Shown: positions 25,536 through 35,069, counted from the stretch's first letter. The stretch is DNA of 64,000 nt from an uncultured Blautia sp. (GCF_947654165.1 NZ_CANTKB010000008.1:62001-126000), one strand, 5' to 3'. Notes: generated by a model from the letters alone, not told the origin. Numbers and translations: made by a program.

Positions 25536-28500
25536 AATAACTCCAATAAATTCTGAGATATTTTCCTATGTAGTCCGGCTGCAGAAATGTCTACAATACG
25601 GACATCTTTGTATGATTTTTTCCAATTTGATAATTTAGAACTTTCTGTAAATATTCCTGCCTGTCCAGCTCCTCCTAATGCTTTTAAATCACAGCCGGTT
25701 GTTCGTCCTGTTTTAAAAATAGAAAGAACATTTAAAAGTGTTTCTACCTGTTGTTCTAATTTCAAATTTTCAAATTCATTTTCTTTATCATGTAATACCT
25801 GTAATTGACTACCAAATATTAAACAATAAGGCATTTCTTTTACCTTTTTTGTTAAAAATAAAAACAACTCACGATTTTCTTCTTTCGTTATTTTGTCATA
25901 TACTTCATCTACTAACAAAGAATTATTTTGTTTCTTCTTTTTAGCAAAGCTTTCCAAGCGTTTGATATAGCTTTCCTTCTTATCGTCAACAAACAACGGC
26001 ATCATAGATCCAAATACTAATGTCTTTCCTCCATTAGATTTACTTGCTAGGGTTGCTTCAAATCCATCAAATGTCAACAATGTGTTTACTTTAATTTTTC
26101 TCATACCCAAAGGAAAACTTACTTCTTGCACAACATCTCTTGGTTTTCCAATAATCTGTGCAATTGCATTTCTCACATAGTCTTTTGCATAGATTTCATT
26201 ATCCATAATCCGTTCCGATTCCATCAAATCTATTGGAACAAACATTACATCTTGCTTTGGTTTCTTTCCCGCTTCAATATATTTTATTAACAGGAAATAA
26301 CTGGCTGTTGATTTATTATACCCTCCATATTTTTCTGTATCCAATCCGACCTTTCGCTCAATTAATCCTGATGCTGCCCTCAAAGGCTGTTGGTCAAATA
26401 AACTGCCTTTTCTTTCAAACGCATATCTTGTATAATGGACACTGTTTTTCGTGAGTGTTTTTTTACTCTCGCAATATCTTTTCCACCGTCCCACACTAAT
26501 TCTTTTCCGCACCATACTTTGTTTCCAAAAATCACCTTTGTTTTTACCGAATATTCATCTTGGTCAATTTTAAAGAACTTTGCAGTAAACCTAGCATGAT
26601 AAACTTCTCCTGCTACAATATTCAAATATGCATCCTTGGCATGGTGCAAATCGTTTACAATTCTGCTTTTCGCACATTCCAGAACTTCATTTCGGAAATC
26701 TGAAACAAGACCAGCCTTCACAAAAACAATTTCTGTTTCTGGAAAAAAGTACTGAAAAATTCTTGTCAATGCTTTTGTAGACTGTCTGGTCTCTACTAAC
26801 TGCCGATTAATAAATTCCATTTTTTCTGTATTAGAAAATGCACTTACCCTTGTCAGACGACGATATTTTTCATCTGAAATAAGTCCTTTTTCATGATATA
26901 CTCTCCACATTTCTCCCATCTTTTGTCTGATTTCTGCACTAATTGGATACCTATCCCCCTTTGCCCCGTTTTCTTCTGACAAAACAAGAACTTTATTTGA
27001 GAGGCTATCGTCTTTCACTCTACACTGTGGATAAATATGATCCACATTATAAGTATCTGTTTTCAGTTTTTCAATATCTATTGGCTTGCCGGAATACATA
27101 CTTCTTCCAAGTTGCATAAAATATAGAAAAAGAACTTCACTTCTAAGTTCACGTTCATTACAATCTTCCAATTGTTTTGATAATTCCCTTACTTCGCCCT
27201 TATTCATATCTTTATACAATTCTAAAATCTGATCTTTCCTTGATTTCTTTCTGCTGCTTCCTTCTTCCTGTCCTCTTGCCATTTCCACATAGATTTTTTT
27301 CGGTGCTGCTTTACAAACACTTTGAATATCTTTTATTACATCTAATGTTCTGTAAATTGGACGTTTTACCGCATTTGAAACATACATTTCCTCCAATAAA
27401 GATTCTACTGTCATTGGATGTTCTTCATAATATTGACGTTGTTCTTCTTCGATACCGTCTTTGAATGTATACCGGTCTGAAAGCAATTGCATCAGATTAT
27501 CATTTGTATCCCACAATGCCTGTATAATACTAAAACTTTCACCGGTTTCCTTATTTGCACCGCGAATTCCAGTAAAAAATTCTCTGGATAATCTTCCAAA
27601 ACCACTATATTTCAACTTTGATAAATATCTTCTGTCTTCATCTGAAAGTTTCGGAAACTCCCTCTCTAATCTCCGAAGCACTCTACTTTTTTCTTCTGAA
27701 TATGTAATGTACTCAATAATTTTCTCTACTTCTTTTTCGTTTAAAAATTCTGAATGTAAAAGTCTTTTAAAATCATGTTGCGGTTTAAGAGAAGATTTTA
27801 TAGTAATATCAATACCACCAAGCACATCTTCTTTTTTCATATAATTATTACTAATTAAGTATTTTTTTATCTTATCAACTGTTACTTTTTTATTTTCTTC
27901 AAAAAGTCTGTAAATCTCTTGTTTACATTCCACAGAAATTGGGATTCCATTAATCTTAATATTGTTTATTTCATTTAGTACGGTAAATTTACAGTATAAT
28001 AATGAATTCTGTGGCAACACGGTTTCACCTGGCAAATAAGAACAGTTATTTGTCATTCGATTAATAAATGCTCCCTCGCTTTGATCTAAATCTACCTTTT
28101 CTTCAAAATTCCATGGATAGATTTTCCCTTCTGCTTTTCGTTTCAGCCATGCATATTTGCTTGCCGAACAAAGCGGTCCAACATAATATGGAATACGAAA
28201 TTCAAATATAGAAAGTATCTTCGTTTTATTAGAAATTCCTTGTTCATCTACATCTTTTAAAAATGGCAAATAATTTTCTGCATTTTCCAGAATTTTTTTC
28301 AGTTCATCATAATAAAGCTGATAAGGTATAACTCTATTATCTCCCGTTACCTGTTTCGGCATAAACGTATATGTTTCTAATCGAAACATCATATCTTGAT
28401 AGATTTCCTGATCTTCTTCTTCAATTTGAATATCTTTTAATTTCTTTTTCAGATAGTCACAAAATTCTTCTTGTGTGATTTTTTTTTATATTCTTTTGTT

Positions 28501-29587
28501 CTTTTTCCTTTTGAAATATTATATACATAAGATGCATAGTTTTCTTTTTCTGCATTTTTAAAAATGGCAGCATACTCATTCGGGCAATACTTACGAACAA
28601 AACTCTTCAGCATCTTTAAATCCACTTCATGTTGAACATAATCTTGTATTTTTGCTTCTGAAATACTGGAACAGCCATGTAAAGAATCCACTAACAATGC
28701 CCAATCATAAAGTGTTCGAAGTCGAATCAGATACTCAGAATCTTTTTCATCCATTTCATCTAAAATCAATTGGAAATCTTCCTCTGACTTTTTCAAAGAA
28801 ATAGAAATTTTCTCCTGAAACTCTTTCTGAGCAAATAATTTTCCTGCCTCTACACTTCCTCCTGATAGAAGTTTGATAATTCCTTCTTTACTAATGCAAT
28901 CCTCTTCTTCTGTTTTAGGCTTTTTCCCATTATATAGCAAATCCCAGAACTTCCGCTCTTTATTTTTAACAGTCTGATGGGATAAAAGTACACTCTTAAA
29001 TCGTTCTCTATCATGACACACCCATGGAGGAACTAAGAACAGCTCCATAAATTTTTCGTAAATTAAGTCAAAATCCAGTAATGCAGAAATATTATCTTTA
29101 TCTACTTCACTAAAAAAATGTCCTCTATGTGCCATAAGCCAAGCAACCGCTAAATAAACCAAACGAACATCATGCAGTGTTGGATCTTCCATTAATTCTT
29201 TAATAAGATGATGAATTGTTGGATACTCTTTGTGATACTCTTTATCCGTATAATTTTCATCTTGAAAAAAAATATAAGTATCTCTCCCACTGGTGTCTTC
29301 TCTAAATAATGCACTTTCTTTCAACCGAATAAAAAATCTTTCATCAACCTCACTAATAGCTTTTGCAAAAATTTCCTGTGTCAAATGTACTCTCTGTTGT
29401 CTGCGATCTAATCGTCTACGTGCTGTCCTATGCATTCTTCTATCTGAACATTGTTTTCCCTCTTCAAACACATGTGCTCCCCACATTGGTTCACCTTTAT
29501 ATTTTAACAAATTGAACTTTCCATCTGTTACTGCGTAACCAACAGAATTTGTTCCAATATCTAATCCTAAATAATAATTTTTTTCAC
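25532..29587 (-). pseudogene. cas9: cas9 (type II-A), disrupted by three homopolymer frameshifts
   Basis: Start GTG at 29587 behind AGGGTG. Reconstruction gives ~1350 residues. Readable parts: RuvC-I 'YYLGLDIGTNSVGYAV' with D10, arginine-rich bridge helix 'RRMHRTARRRLDRRQQ', RuvC-II 'KKIYVEMARG', HNH 'NVDHIYPQCRV' (H codon at 27037-27039), RuvC-III 'LHHAKDAYLN' (~26.64 kb), and an intact C-terminal PAM-interacting region. Frameshifts: A7 right after the start codon (29578-29584; A8 restores), A9 at 28479-28487 (A10 or A7 restores 'ITQEEFCDYL'), A7 at 26458-26464 (A8 restores 'TLTKNSVHYTRYAF'). Three open pieces remain: to 28449, 28392-26380, 26515-25532. Confidence 0.93.
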
Positions 29588-29625
29588 TCTTGACACCCTA
29601 TCTCAAAATATGATATTTTATATTT

Positions 29626-29745
29626 GTAAATCAATTACCCTATAGATTTACACTGCAAGTTCAAATAATATTATTATAAATGCGTCGGATAACCGACAAA
29701 CACAGTGTGTGTTATAAAAAGTCTATCAGAAATAGGCTTTTTTAT
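29626..29745 (+). ncRNA. tracrRNA of the type II-A system
   Basis: The anti-repeat CCCTATAGATTTACACTGC (29638-) pairs with the array repeat: 18-bp upper stem, GA/AAGU bulge exactly as in SpyCas9, 6-bp lower stem. It is followed by a nexus hairpin GTCGG-ATAA-CCGAC, an ACAC/GTGT stem and a terminator AGTCTAT / ATAGGCT with T6 (29720-29743). TTGACA at 29590-29595 is a likely -35 element overlapping the cas9 start region on the other strand. The RNA is divergent from cas9 and looks fully functional. Confidence 0.9.
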
Positions 29746-29996
29746 TTTTAATTATAACATTTTTCCTATATAAAATCATTCAAATTCTTACATATTTTTA
29801 GTTGTTTTATATAACCTAAATAATCTATAAACTCTTTTATTTCTTGCTCTGCTTCTTAATATCATACCTCTTACTTTTTTCTAAACGAATTAAATTTAAT
29901 AAAAGTATGGCTACACCTTTTGATAATATACTTACCTAGGGTGCTGGGGGACGTGCTATCACCTATTCTGAGACCTTACGGAAGGCGGTGATTATT

Positions 29997-30080
29997 ATGA
30001 GTACATACGAAGAATTGAACCTAATCGTAAGCGTTGCTCTACTGATTGTTGCAATTCTAAATCTTACACATAAGAAATAG
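29997..30080 (+). CDS. Holin-like type I toxin peptide, 27 residues
   Basis: ATG-to-TAG encodes MSTYEELNLIVSVALLIVAI followed by a short polar tail LNLTHKK: a short polar head, one 16-residue hydrophobic helix and a lysine tail, the plan of the TxpA/BsrG and 'putative holin-like toxin' families that depolarise the membrane. The ribosome site GGAAGGCGGTG is upstream in a long structured leader. A convergent antisense RNA covers its 3' end (next entries), which supports a type I toxin-antitoxin pair. Confidence 0.8.
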   Translation: MSTYEELNLIVSVALLIVAILNLTHKK

Positions 30081-30178
30081 CCGTCCTGCTCCTGAGAAAA
30101 GTAGACGGCTATTCCTTAATAGTTTAAAACTTATTCGCCGGGACGGGTGAAGTGCAGTCACCTTCCGGCTCCCTTGTT
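30075..30178 (-). ncRNA. Antisense RNA antitoxin (predicted)
   Basis: Predicted from the consensus minus-strand promoter at 30185-30213 reading toward the toxin gene. The RNA would overlap the toxin stop and the shared hairpin AGCCGTC / GACGGCT (30079-30110). End positions are estimates. Confidence 0.65.
30079..30110 (+). terminator. Hairpin at the 3' end of the toxin mRNA
   Basis: AGCCGTC / GACGGCT stem immediately at the toxin stop codon; shared by both transcripts. Confidence 0.7.
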
Positions 30179-30184
30179 AAATAT

Positions 30185-30213
30185 ATTATATGTCAACGTA
30201 GATTATTTGTCAA
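30185..30213 (-). promoter_or_regulatory. Consensus sigma-A promoter of the antitoxin RNA
   Basis: TTGACA (30208-30213), 17 bases, TATAAT (30185-30190); both hexamers perfect. Confidence 0.93.
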
Positions 30214-30303
30214 ATGTACTCTCTCCAATAAAATTTCAGCCCATTTTACAGAGATACATGAGGGGGAAATAAGATAATAATGGAAACTATGGGAAATAAA
30301 ATA

Positions 30304-30328
30304 AAACCCCTTGATTCACAAGAGGTTT
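30304..30328 (-). terminator. Terminator of the host tRNA
   Basis: AAACCTCTTG / CAAGGGGTTT hairpin plus TTTATTTTATTT on the minus strand, directly after the tRNA 3' end. Confidence 0.8.
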
Positions 30329-30333
30329 CCATA

Positions 30334-30372
30334 TCGGGGCAACAGGATTTGAACCTGCGACCTCACGGCTCT
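30334..30372 (-). other. Displaced tRNA 3' fragment, prophage attachment site
   Basis: Minus strand GTCGCAGGTTCAAATCCTG plus TTGCCCCGA is a T-arm and acceptor 3' strand. No matching 5' acceptor (TCGGGGC-like) lies upstream, so the tRNA is incomplete here. Next to the integrase gene, this is the end of the prophage where the original 3' end was displaced; the intact tRNA should be at the far end, outside the window. Confidence 0.7.
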
Positions 30373-30418
30373 CAAACAAGTCTCAAAACCCTTGATTTTA
30401 AAGGCTTTTTTCGACCTA

Positions 30419-30459
30419 GTAATCAAAAAGTAATCAAATTTGTAATCAAAGTAATCAAA
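30419..30459. repeat. Four direct repeats GTAATCAAA beside the att site
   Basis: Copies at 30419-30427, 30430-30438, 30442-30450 and 30451-30459. Their place between att and the integrase stop fits integrase arm-type binding sites. Confidence 0.6.
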
Positions 30460-30485
30460 AGCATTATAAATACAAGGTATTTTTT

Positions 30486-31718
30486 TCATGAACCTTTATT
30501 TACTTGCGATACAATATTATTTTTTTCCTTCAAAGAACTCGTGTCAAATGTGTAATATTTTTCATTAACTTCTTCGGAATGTCCAAGCAAAGATGCTGCT
30601 ACTGTAGTTGATACTCCGTTGCACTTCATCTTCGAATTAAATGTTTTTCTTAGAGCATGAATTCCTTTTTCATCAATTCCTAATTGCCTACACTTATTTT
30701 TTAAGCAGGATGAAATTACAGGTGCATGAATCCTACCGTTTTCATTGGAAAATACAAAATCGGATAAATATCCTCTTTCTTCTTCCTCTTTTTTTACCCT
30801 TAATAATAATGTTTTAATTTCTTCTGTCACCGGGAAAATGCGTTCTTTCCCATTTTTTGTTTTATCAATATAATACTCTTTTGTTTTTCTATTATATTTT
30901 TCAGATTTATCAATGATAATATATTCATCTGTAATTGAGTCCCACATTAATGCTGAGATTTCTCCAACTCTCATTCCAGTGTAAGATGCAAGATGAACTG
31001 CGTATGTTGGAATATATCCAGGTTTTTTTATGTAATCATTATGAAATTTCTGATACAAAAGTTTCATATCTGTGCTGCTGACAAGTTTCTTTTCTTTTGG
31101 CTTTTGAACTTGAGTGCAATATTTATAAAATTCTTTTGTGGTCAAATTTTCCATCTGGTCTTCATTGATTATCTTTTTCCTTTTTGCATACAAAAGCGTA
31201 TTGTGTATATAACCAAACAATGTTTTACAGGCTTTGTTGCATAATTTAAGACTTTTAACCTTACTAATAATGAACATTTTTATTTCATATTCTGTAATAT
31301 CTTCAATGCACATATTAGAAAAATCTGTGTTTAAAAAATACCTCTTATAGTCTGTATTATACTTTTCAACAGAATTTTCAACAACCGTAATATCTTGTAC
31401 CTGCCTCCATTTCCAGTAAAAATCATCAAATGTACGGCTTTTAGCTTTATTATCAAGGTTTTTGTAATACTTAATCACAATATCTTCAACTTCTCTTTTG
31501 GTATTTTTTTTGATCATTTTTCTTCCTTTAATTTCATCTGGAAGATATGTACGCCAAAATCCGTCTTTACCTTGGCTGATTTTCCATTTGTGTTCTGATA
31601 AAATATTTTTTCTTTTGTTCATTTTTATCTCATCACTTATGTATGACAAGTACATTATATCTGATTCTTTAATATAATTCAATATCTCCTGCGTTGTTAC
31701 GCTGTCTTTCTCATCCAT
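30486..31718 (-). CDS. int: Phage tyrosine-type site-specific integrase
   Basis: 410 residues. N-terminal DNA-binding segment, SAM-like core-binding domain (~95-190), catalytic domain with R in 'YTGMRVGEISALMW', H-x-x-R in 'GIHALRKTFNSK', H in 'LLGHSEEVN' and the nucleophile in 'KYYTFD'. It integrates and excises the prophage at the adjacent tRNA end. A terminator-like hairpin just upstream probably limits read-through from the early operon into int. Confidence 0.95.
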   Translation of the reverse strand: MDEKDSVTTQEILNYIKESDIMYLSYISDEIKMNKRKNILSEHKWKISQGKDGFWRTYLPDEIKGRKMIKKNTKREVEDIVIKYYKNLDNKAKSRTFDDFYWKWRQVQDITVVENSVEKYNTDYKRYFLNTDFSNMCIEDITEYEIKMFIISKVKSLKLCNKACKTLFGYIHNTLLYAKRKKIINEDQMENLTTKEFYKYCTQVQKPKEKKLVSSTDMKLLYQKFHNDYIKKPGYIPTYAVHLASYTGMRVGEISALMWDSITDEYIIIDKSEKYNRKTKEYYIDKTKNGKERIFPVTEEIKTLLLRVKKEEEERGYLSDFVFSNENGRIHAPVISSCLKNKCRQLGIDEKGIHALRKTFNSKMKCNGVSTTVAASLLGHSEEVNEKYYTFDTSSLKEKNNIVSQVNKGS

Positions 31719-31727
31719 AATTTCATA

Positions 31728-31776
31728 AAAGGAGCCGGGAATTCCCTTTATGCCGGCCAGCAGCTCCGACTCCTTT
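31728..31776 (-). terminator. Terminator-like nested hairpin upstream of int
   Basis: AAAGGAG / CTCCTTT outer stem with inner GGGAATTCCC and CCGG pairing, then TTTTAT only ten bases before the int start. It also hides the only AAAGGAG near the int start. Confidence 0.65.
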
Positions 31777-31787
31777 CTAGAAAATAT

Positions 31788-31991
31788 TTATGCCATATCT
31801 ATTATTTCTTTTTGAATCTCATCGTTATTCAGAAAACATATTTCATTTTCGTATTCAAAAGTTGCACCATGTAAAGAGATTTCTTTACAATTTTCCCACC
31901 TTTGAACTTTTCTTTTGCATCCATTTCTCTTAATCGTTCTTTGATGCAGATACTTTTTCCCAGTAATAAGGTATTTTTTATCCATCCTCAT
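31788..31991 (-). CDS. Small basic phage protein, position of an excisionase
   Basis: 67 residues, rich in K and R in the first half ('YLHQRTIKRNGCKRKVQRW') and acidic at the end. Start has AAAGGA upstream. No clear helix-turn-helix, so an Xis role is only suggested by its place next to int. Confidence 0.5.
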   Translation of the reverse strand: MRMDKKYLITGKKYLHQRTIKRNGCKRKVQRWENCKEISLHGATFEYENEICFLNNDEIQKEIIDMA

Positions 31992-32211
31992 CACTTCCTT
32001 TCAGATAGTCCATAACTGTGAATTGCAATTCATCTTTGTTCTTATAAAAAAATTTGCAAGCCATTCGTTCTCCATTCCAAGAGCCATAAAATTTTTTTGG
32101 ATATATTAAACAGCTACTTTTCTTTCCCGGATGAAAATTCTCACAGTCTTTGCATTTTCTATCAAACATACAACCACCAGAAATACGGTACATTTCAGAT
32201 TGATTTATCAT
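31978..32211 (-). CDS. Small cysteine-rich phage protein
   Basis: 77 residues with 'CMFDRKCKDCENFHPG...CLIYP': five cysteines arranged like a small zinc-binding knuckle. Its ATG overlaps the stop of the gene upstream (ATGA). Function unknown. Confidence 0.6.
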   Translation of the reverse strand: MINQSEMYRISGGCMFDRKCKDCENFHPGKKSSCLIYPKKFYGSWNGERMACKFFYKNKDELQFTVMDYLKGSDEDG

Positions 32212-32744
32212 TTTTCTTCCACCAATTTAATGTTTTTTGTTGCTTTTTCTATAATTCTTAATACATCGGGGCTTAATTTTTTACGTTCTTTCTCTCTAGC
32301 CTGTTCTGCTCTGTATGTACGCATGAAATTTGACTGCATGACATTCCACCCATTACCGTCTATATTATCCATTATAGCCCATTCATAGAGTTGCCTTGGG
32401 CTCACAATTGTTTTTTGCACAATCGTAGGAAGCTTTTTGAATTCTTCTTCGAAATTATAAATGGAATTTCTCAGTGCCTTTTGTACCATTTCCCATGCTG
32501 CCATTTCATTTAATTCGCTATCATGTTCCGTAATGCTTGCTGCTTGTTTCCTTATACTCGCAACACTCGGCTCACGTTCTTCTGACTGCATATATTTTTT
32601 AATTGCAAAACTGGCAGTCTTGTAGTCAATATCTTTTAACATTTCGTACCATATATCAAATGCATCTTGATCCGGTATAAATGCTGGATGCGTATACACA
32701 GCTTTCATTGCTTTTACCAATATTTTAAACTCATCTCTTGTCAT
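32208..32744 (-). CDS. Phage replicative helicase loader/inhibitor-like (G39P-type)
   Basis: 178 residues, all helical. The N-terminal part ('MTRDEFKILVKAMKAVYTHP', 'FDIWYEMLKDIDYKTASFAI') matches the pattern of G39P/loader-and-inhibitor proteins that bring the phage or host DnaB-like helicase to the origin. Start ATG overlaps the DnaD-like gene stop. In SPP1 the order replisome organiser - loader is the same, which supports the call. Confidence 0.72.
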   Translation of the reverse strand: MTRDEFKILVKAMKAVYTHPAFIPDQDAFDIWYEMLKDIDYKTASFAIKKYMQSEEREPSVASIRKQAASITEHDSELNEMAAWEMVQKALRNSIYNFEEEFKKLPTIVQKTIVSPRQLYEWAIMDNIDGNGWNVMQSNFMRTYRAEQAREKERKKLSPDVLRIIEKATKNIKLVEEK

Positions 32745-33553
32745 GTCCAACTATCCACCTTGCTCACTCTATTTCGAACTACATCCATATAGCTACCGCC
32801 TACATTCTTTTTTTTGCCAATCCTTTCCCATACAATTCCCTGATAACCGTTCGAAATACTTTCTTCTATGGCATCTGCAACTGCTTCATCTCCAAATTTC
32901 TCCGCTTTTTCAAAAATCGTTTTCAGTAATGTCCTCATCCCACGTTCCTTATATGTAAATTTCCGTTCTCTCTTGTATTCAATCCAGCTCTCTATATACT
33001 CTAATAAATAATTAGATATATCAAATTCTTTAATTATTCTAGTATATATATCTTTATAATTCTCTTTTTTATTAACAGAATTACAGATAACAGAATCAGT
33101 ATCAGATACAGTATCAGAAACAGATGCTTGTATGGGGTATGTATGGGGCATACAAGGGGTATCATTTTTAACTAAATTGATAATAGAAAACACCTGATTT
33201 CTAAGGCTTTCAGACTTTATATACTTTGCTACATTTTCAACACCAGACAATGTCTTTTCTGATTTGCTCCAGTTATATTTATACCAATTCAAAAGTAAAA
33301 CTTCTTTCGTTTTTGCATCATACTGGATGACTTTATGAAAGTTTTGAAACCTGTCCAAAAGCCGTATAATCGTATCTTTGTTATATCCAGTATGCCTTGC
33401 CATTTGCGAATAACTATATTCATAGCATCCGCATATATTGGTCTGTGGGTTTGTCATAAGATATAAGTAAAAATACCTATCTTCCGGCGTAAAATCATCT
33501 TCAATTTTATTATCTGTCCAAAAAGATAATTGTACATTCCTATAAATTGCCAT
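32741..33553 (-). CDS. Phage replisome organiser, DnaD-like
   Basis: 270 residues from ATG at 33553 after GGAGGATAA. The N-terminus ('MAIYRNVQLSFWTDNKIEDD', 'RYFYLYLMTNPQTNICG', 'MARHTGYNKDTIIRLLDRF') is the phage replisome-organiser winged helix; a C-terminal helical part 'WIEYKRERKFTYKERGMRTL' resembles DnaD domains. It likely binds the phage origin and recruits the helicase loader encoded downstream. Confidence 0.82.
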   Translation of the reverse strand: MAIYRNVQLSFWTDNKIEDDFTPEDRYFYLYLMTNPQTNICGCYEYSYSQMARHTGYNKDTIIRLLDRFQNFHKVIQYDAKTKEVLLLNWYKYNWSKSEKTLSGVENVAKYIKSESLRNQVFSIINLVKNDTPCMPHTYPIQASVSDTVSDTDSVICNSVNKKENYKDIYTRIIKEFDISNYLLEYIESWIEYKRERKFTYKERGMRTLLKTIFEKAEKFGDEAVADAIEESISNGYQGIVWERIGKKKNVGGSYMDVVRNRVSKVDSWT

Positions 33554-33851
33554 GTTTATCCTCCAAATAGTCAAGACAATGATTCCAACCTTTTTCGTAG
33601 TCCGTATATTCCAAAGGCAGGATAAGGCTTATCTGAAATTGTGATGGTTCTTTCTTTTCTGGAAATTTTCGTATCGGACACCAATCCGGCTTTCCCTGCG
33701 TATAACTCACATCAATTTCTTTGAACTCATTATGATTATTTTGATTATTTACTAACACACAACAAGCCTGTATTCCCTCGTGTAGTTCGACACAGAACCT
33801 ACAATCCAAACAGGTTTCATGTACATCTACTAAAATAAATCCTTTTTCCAT
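33540..33851 (-). CDS. Hypothetical cysteine-containing phage protein
   Basis: 103 residues from ATG at 33851 (GGAG eight bases upstream); an ATG at 33872 is also in frame. 'ETCLDCRFCVELHEGIQACCV' looks like a small metal-binding site; the second half is typical of short regulators found beside DnaD-like genes. Overlaps the DnaD-like gene start. Confidence 0.55.
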   Translation of the reverse strand: MEKGFILVDVHETCLDCRFCVELHEGIQACCVLVNNQNNHNEFKEIDVSYTQGKPDWCPIRKFPEKKEPSQFQISLILPLEYTDYEKGWNHCLDYLEDKHGNL

Positions 33852-33899
33852 AATCAGTTCTCCATTTCCCATACAGGTTTCTTCTCTAAGTTATCCATT

Positions 33900-34022
33900 T
33901 TATAATCCTCCTTCCGGATTCTCCCATATCAACGCTTGTCCACAAGCTATAAAATAATCCGTTTCACAAGATTTCAATTCACATCCACATTTAGGACAAC
34001 ATCCTCCAAAATATAGAATAAA
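33900..34022 (-). pseudogene. Zinc-ribbon fragment without start codon
   Basis: Directly after the stop at 34023 and in the same frame, 36 codons encode 'CCPKCGCELKSCETDYF' and 'ACGQALIWENPEGGL', a zinc ribbon like that at 46655-46930. No ATG, GTG or TTG opens it at a useful place, so it is probably a remnant or a read-through tail. Confidence 0.4.
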
Positions 34023-34301
34023 TTAAAGTAATGTCACAGCATGGAAAATGATAAATCCGTTGCCAAATTCATAAGCTAGATGTACATCTTCGTATGCTTC
34101 GCTTATACCAGGGTTCTGATTAATAATTTTAACACAAACCCATTCGTCAAACCCCAAATAATGTGTACGTACTCTGTATGAACTATCTAATTCTTTGACA
34201 AGATTCTTAAAGCTTGTGAAAGGAATCCCAATGATTTCAGCTAATTTTTCCATCTCCTCATCGAAATTTTCGTCTGTTAATACCGTTTTACTGTATCTCA
34301 T
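34023..34301 (-). CDS. Hypothetical phage protein, 92 residues
   Basis: ATG at 34301 behind GGGAGGTAG. Acidic and mostly alpha/beta in pattern ('MRYSKTVLTDENFDEEMEKL'); no family recognised. Located between the PAPS-reductase-like gene and the zinc-ribbon fragment. Confidence 0.55.
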   Translation of the reverse strand: MRYSKTVLTDENFDEEMEKLAEIIGIPFTSFKNLVKELDSSYRVRTHYLGFDEWVCVKIINQNPGISEAYEDVHLAYEFGNGFIIFHAVTLL

Positions 34302-34340
34302 CTCTACCTCCCTCCCATTCATACAAATGAAAATGTAATT

Positions 34341-35069
34341 TCATGCATCAATTTCTTTTTTGAATCTTTCTTCTAAGTCAAATACCGACTTACCAATTCC
34401 TTTCATTGGAGAATCAATTCGACTCTGTATTCCTCTTAATTTTTGCCAGTATTCAGGAAGATACATGTAGATATTTTTAAGTTCTTTTAAATTTTTATTT
34501 CTGCAACACCAGCAACTTACTCGATCCAATACATCATACAGTTCAATATTATTTTCTTTCCAGTTAAAGCCTTTATCATAACAGTATTGCAAACAATCTT
34601 CTTCTGTCATTTTCCAATCTACCAAGGGATATATTTTATGAATATCGTTTCTGATTCTTGATGATTCATCATATGCAATTCCTACATATTCAAATATTTC
34701 TTCATCTCCATATGTATCCTTGTAATGTTTTTTAATTGTTGTTAATTTACCGCTAGTTCCCCATCTTGCACAACCACCACACCACTCATATCCATAATGA
34801 TACGGATATTTTTGTTTTTCTGGCTTTCTGTATTTAACTGGTCTAATAAGCATATCAAATAAGAATGAATTCTTTGAACTAAGTTCTGTATATCTAATAT
34901 GTTTTTCAAATAACATTTCTTTCAATATATCTCTGTTACGATATATTGAATCAAATTCCATTCCTGTATCGTAAAATACAACCTCATCTAAAGTCTTATT
35001 TTCTTCTAAAAGTCTTAAAACCATAGCAAGACTATCTTTCCCAAAGCTACAACTTGCAATATACTTCAT
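34341..35069 (-). CDS. PAPS-reductase-like PP-loop protein (copy 1)
   Basis: 242 residues from ATG at 35069. PP-loop 'ASCSFGKDSLAM' binds ATP; 'VVFYDTGMEFDS' and a cysteine set 'WCGGCARW' and 'RVSCWCCRNKNLKELK' follow, as in phosphoadenosine phosphosulfate reductase-like proteins of phages and of Dnd-type systems. The chemistry is probably adenylation of a substrate, with sulfur transfer possible; no dnd partner genes are visible. Its start overlaps a 26-codon leader frame. A diverged second copy is at 43213-43980. Confidence 0.8.
   Translation of the reverse strand: MKYIASCSFGKDSLAMVLRLLEENKTLDEVVFYDTGMEFDSIYRNRDILKEMLFEKHIRYTELSSKNSFLFDMLIRPVKYRKPEKQKYPYHYGYEWCGGCARWGTSGKLTTIKKHYKDTYGDEEIFEYVGIAYDESSRIRNDIHKIYPLVDWKMTEEDCLQYCYDKGFNWKENNIELYDVLDRVSCWCCRNKNLKELKNIYMYLPEYWQKLRGIQSRIDSPMKGIGKSVFDLEERFKKEIDA

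Noticed and set aside
26380..29510. Treating the cas9 pieces as a natural split Cas9
   Set aside because: Breaks fall at homopolymers inside conserved segments, not at domain borders, and the pieces lack their own starts and ribosome sites.
30366..30380. A second CRISPR repeat-like word (GTTTGAGAGCCGTG) at the tRNA fragment
   Set aside because: Only about 14 bases match with one mismatch, it lies in the tRNA/att sequence and the rest of the repeat is absent; likely chance.
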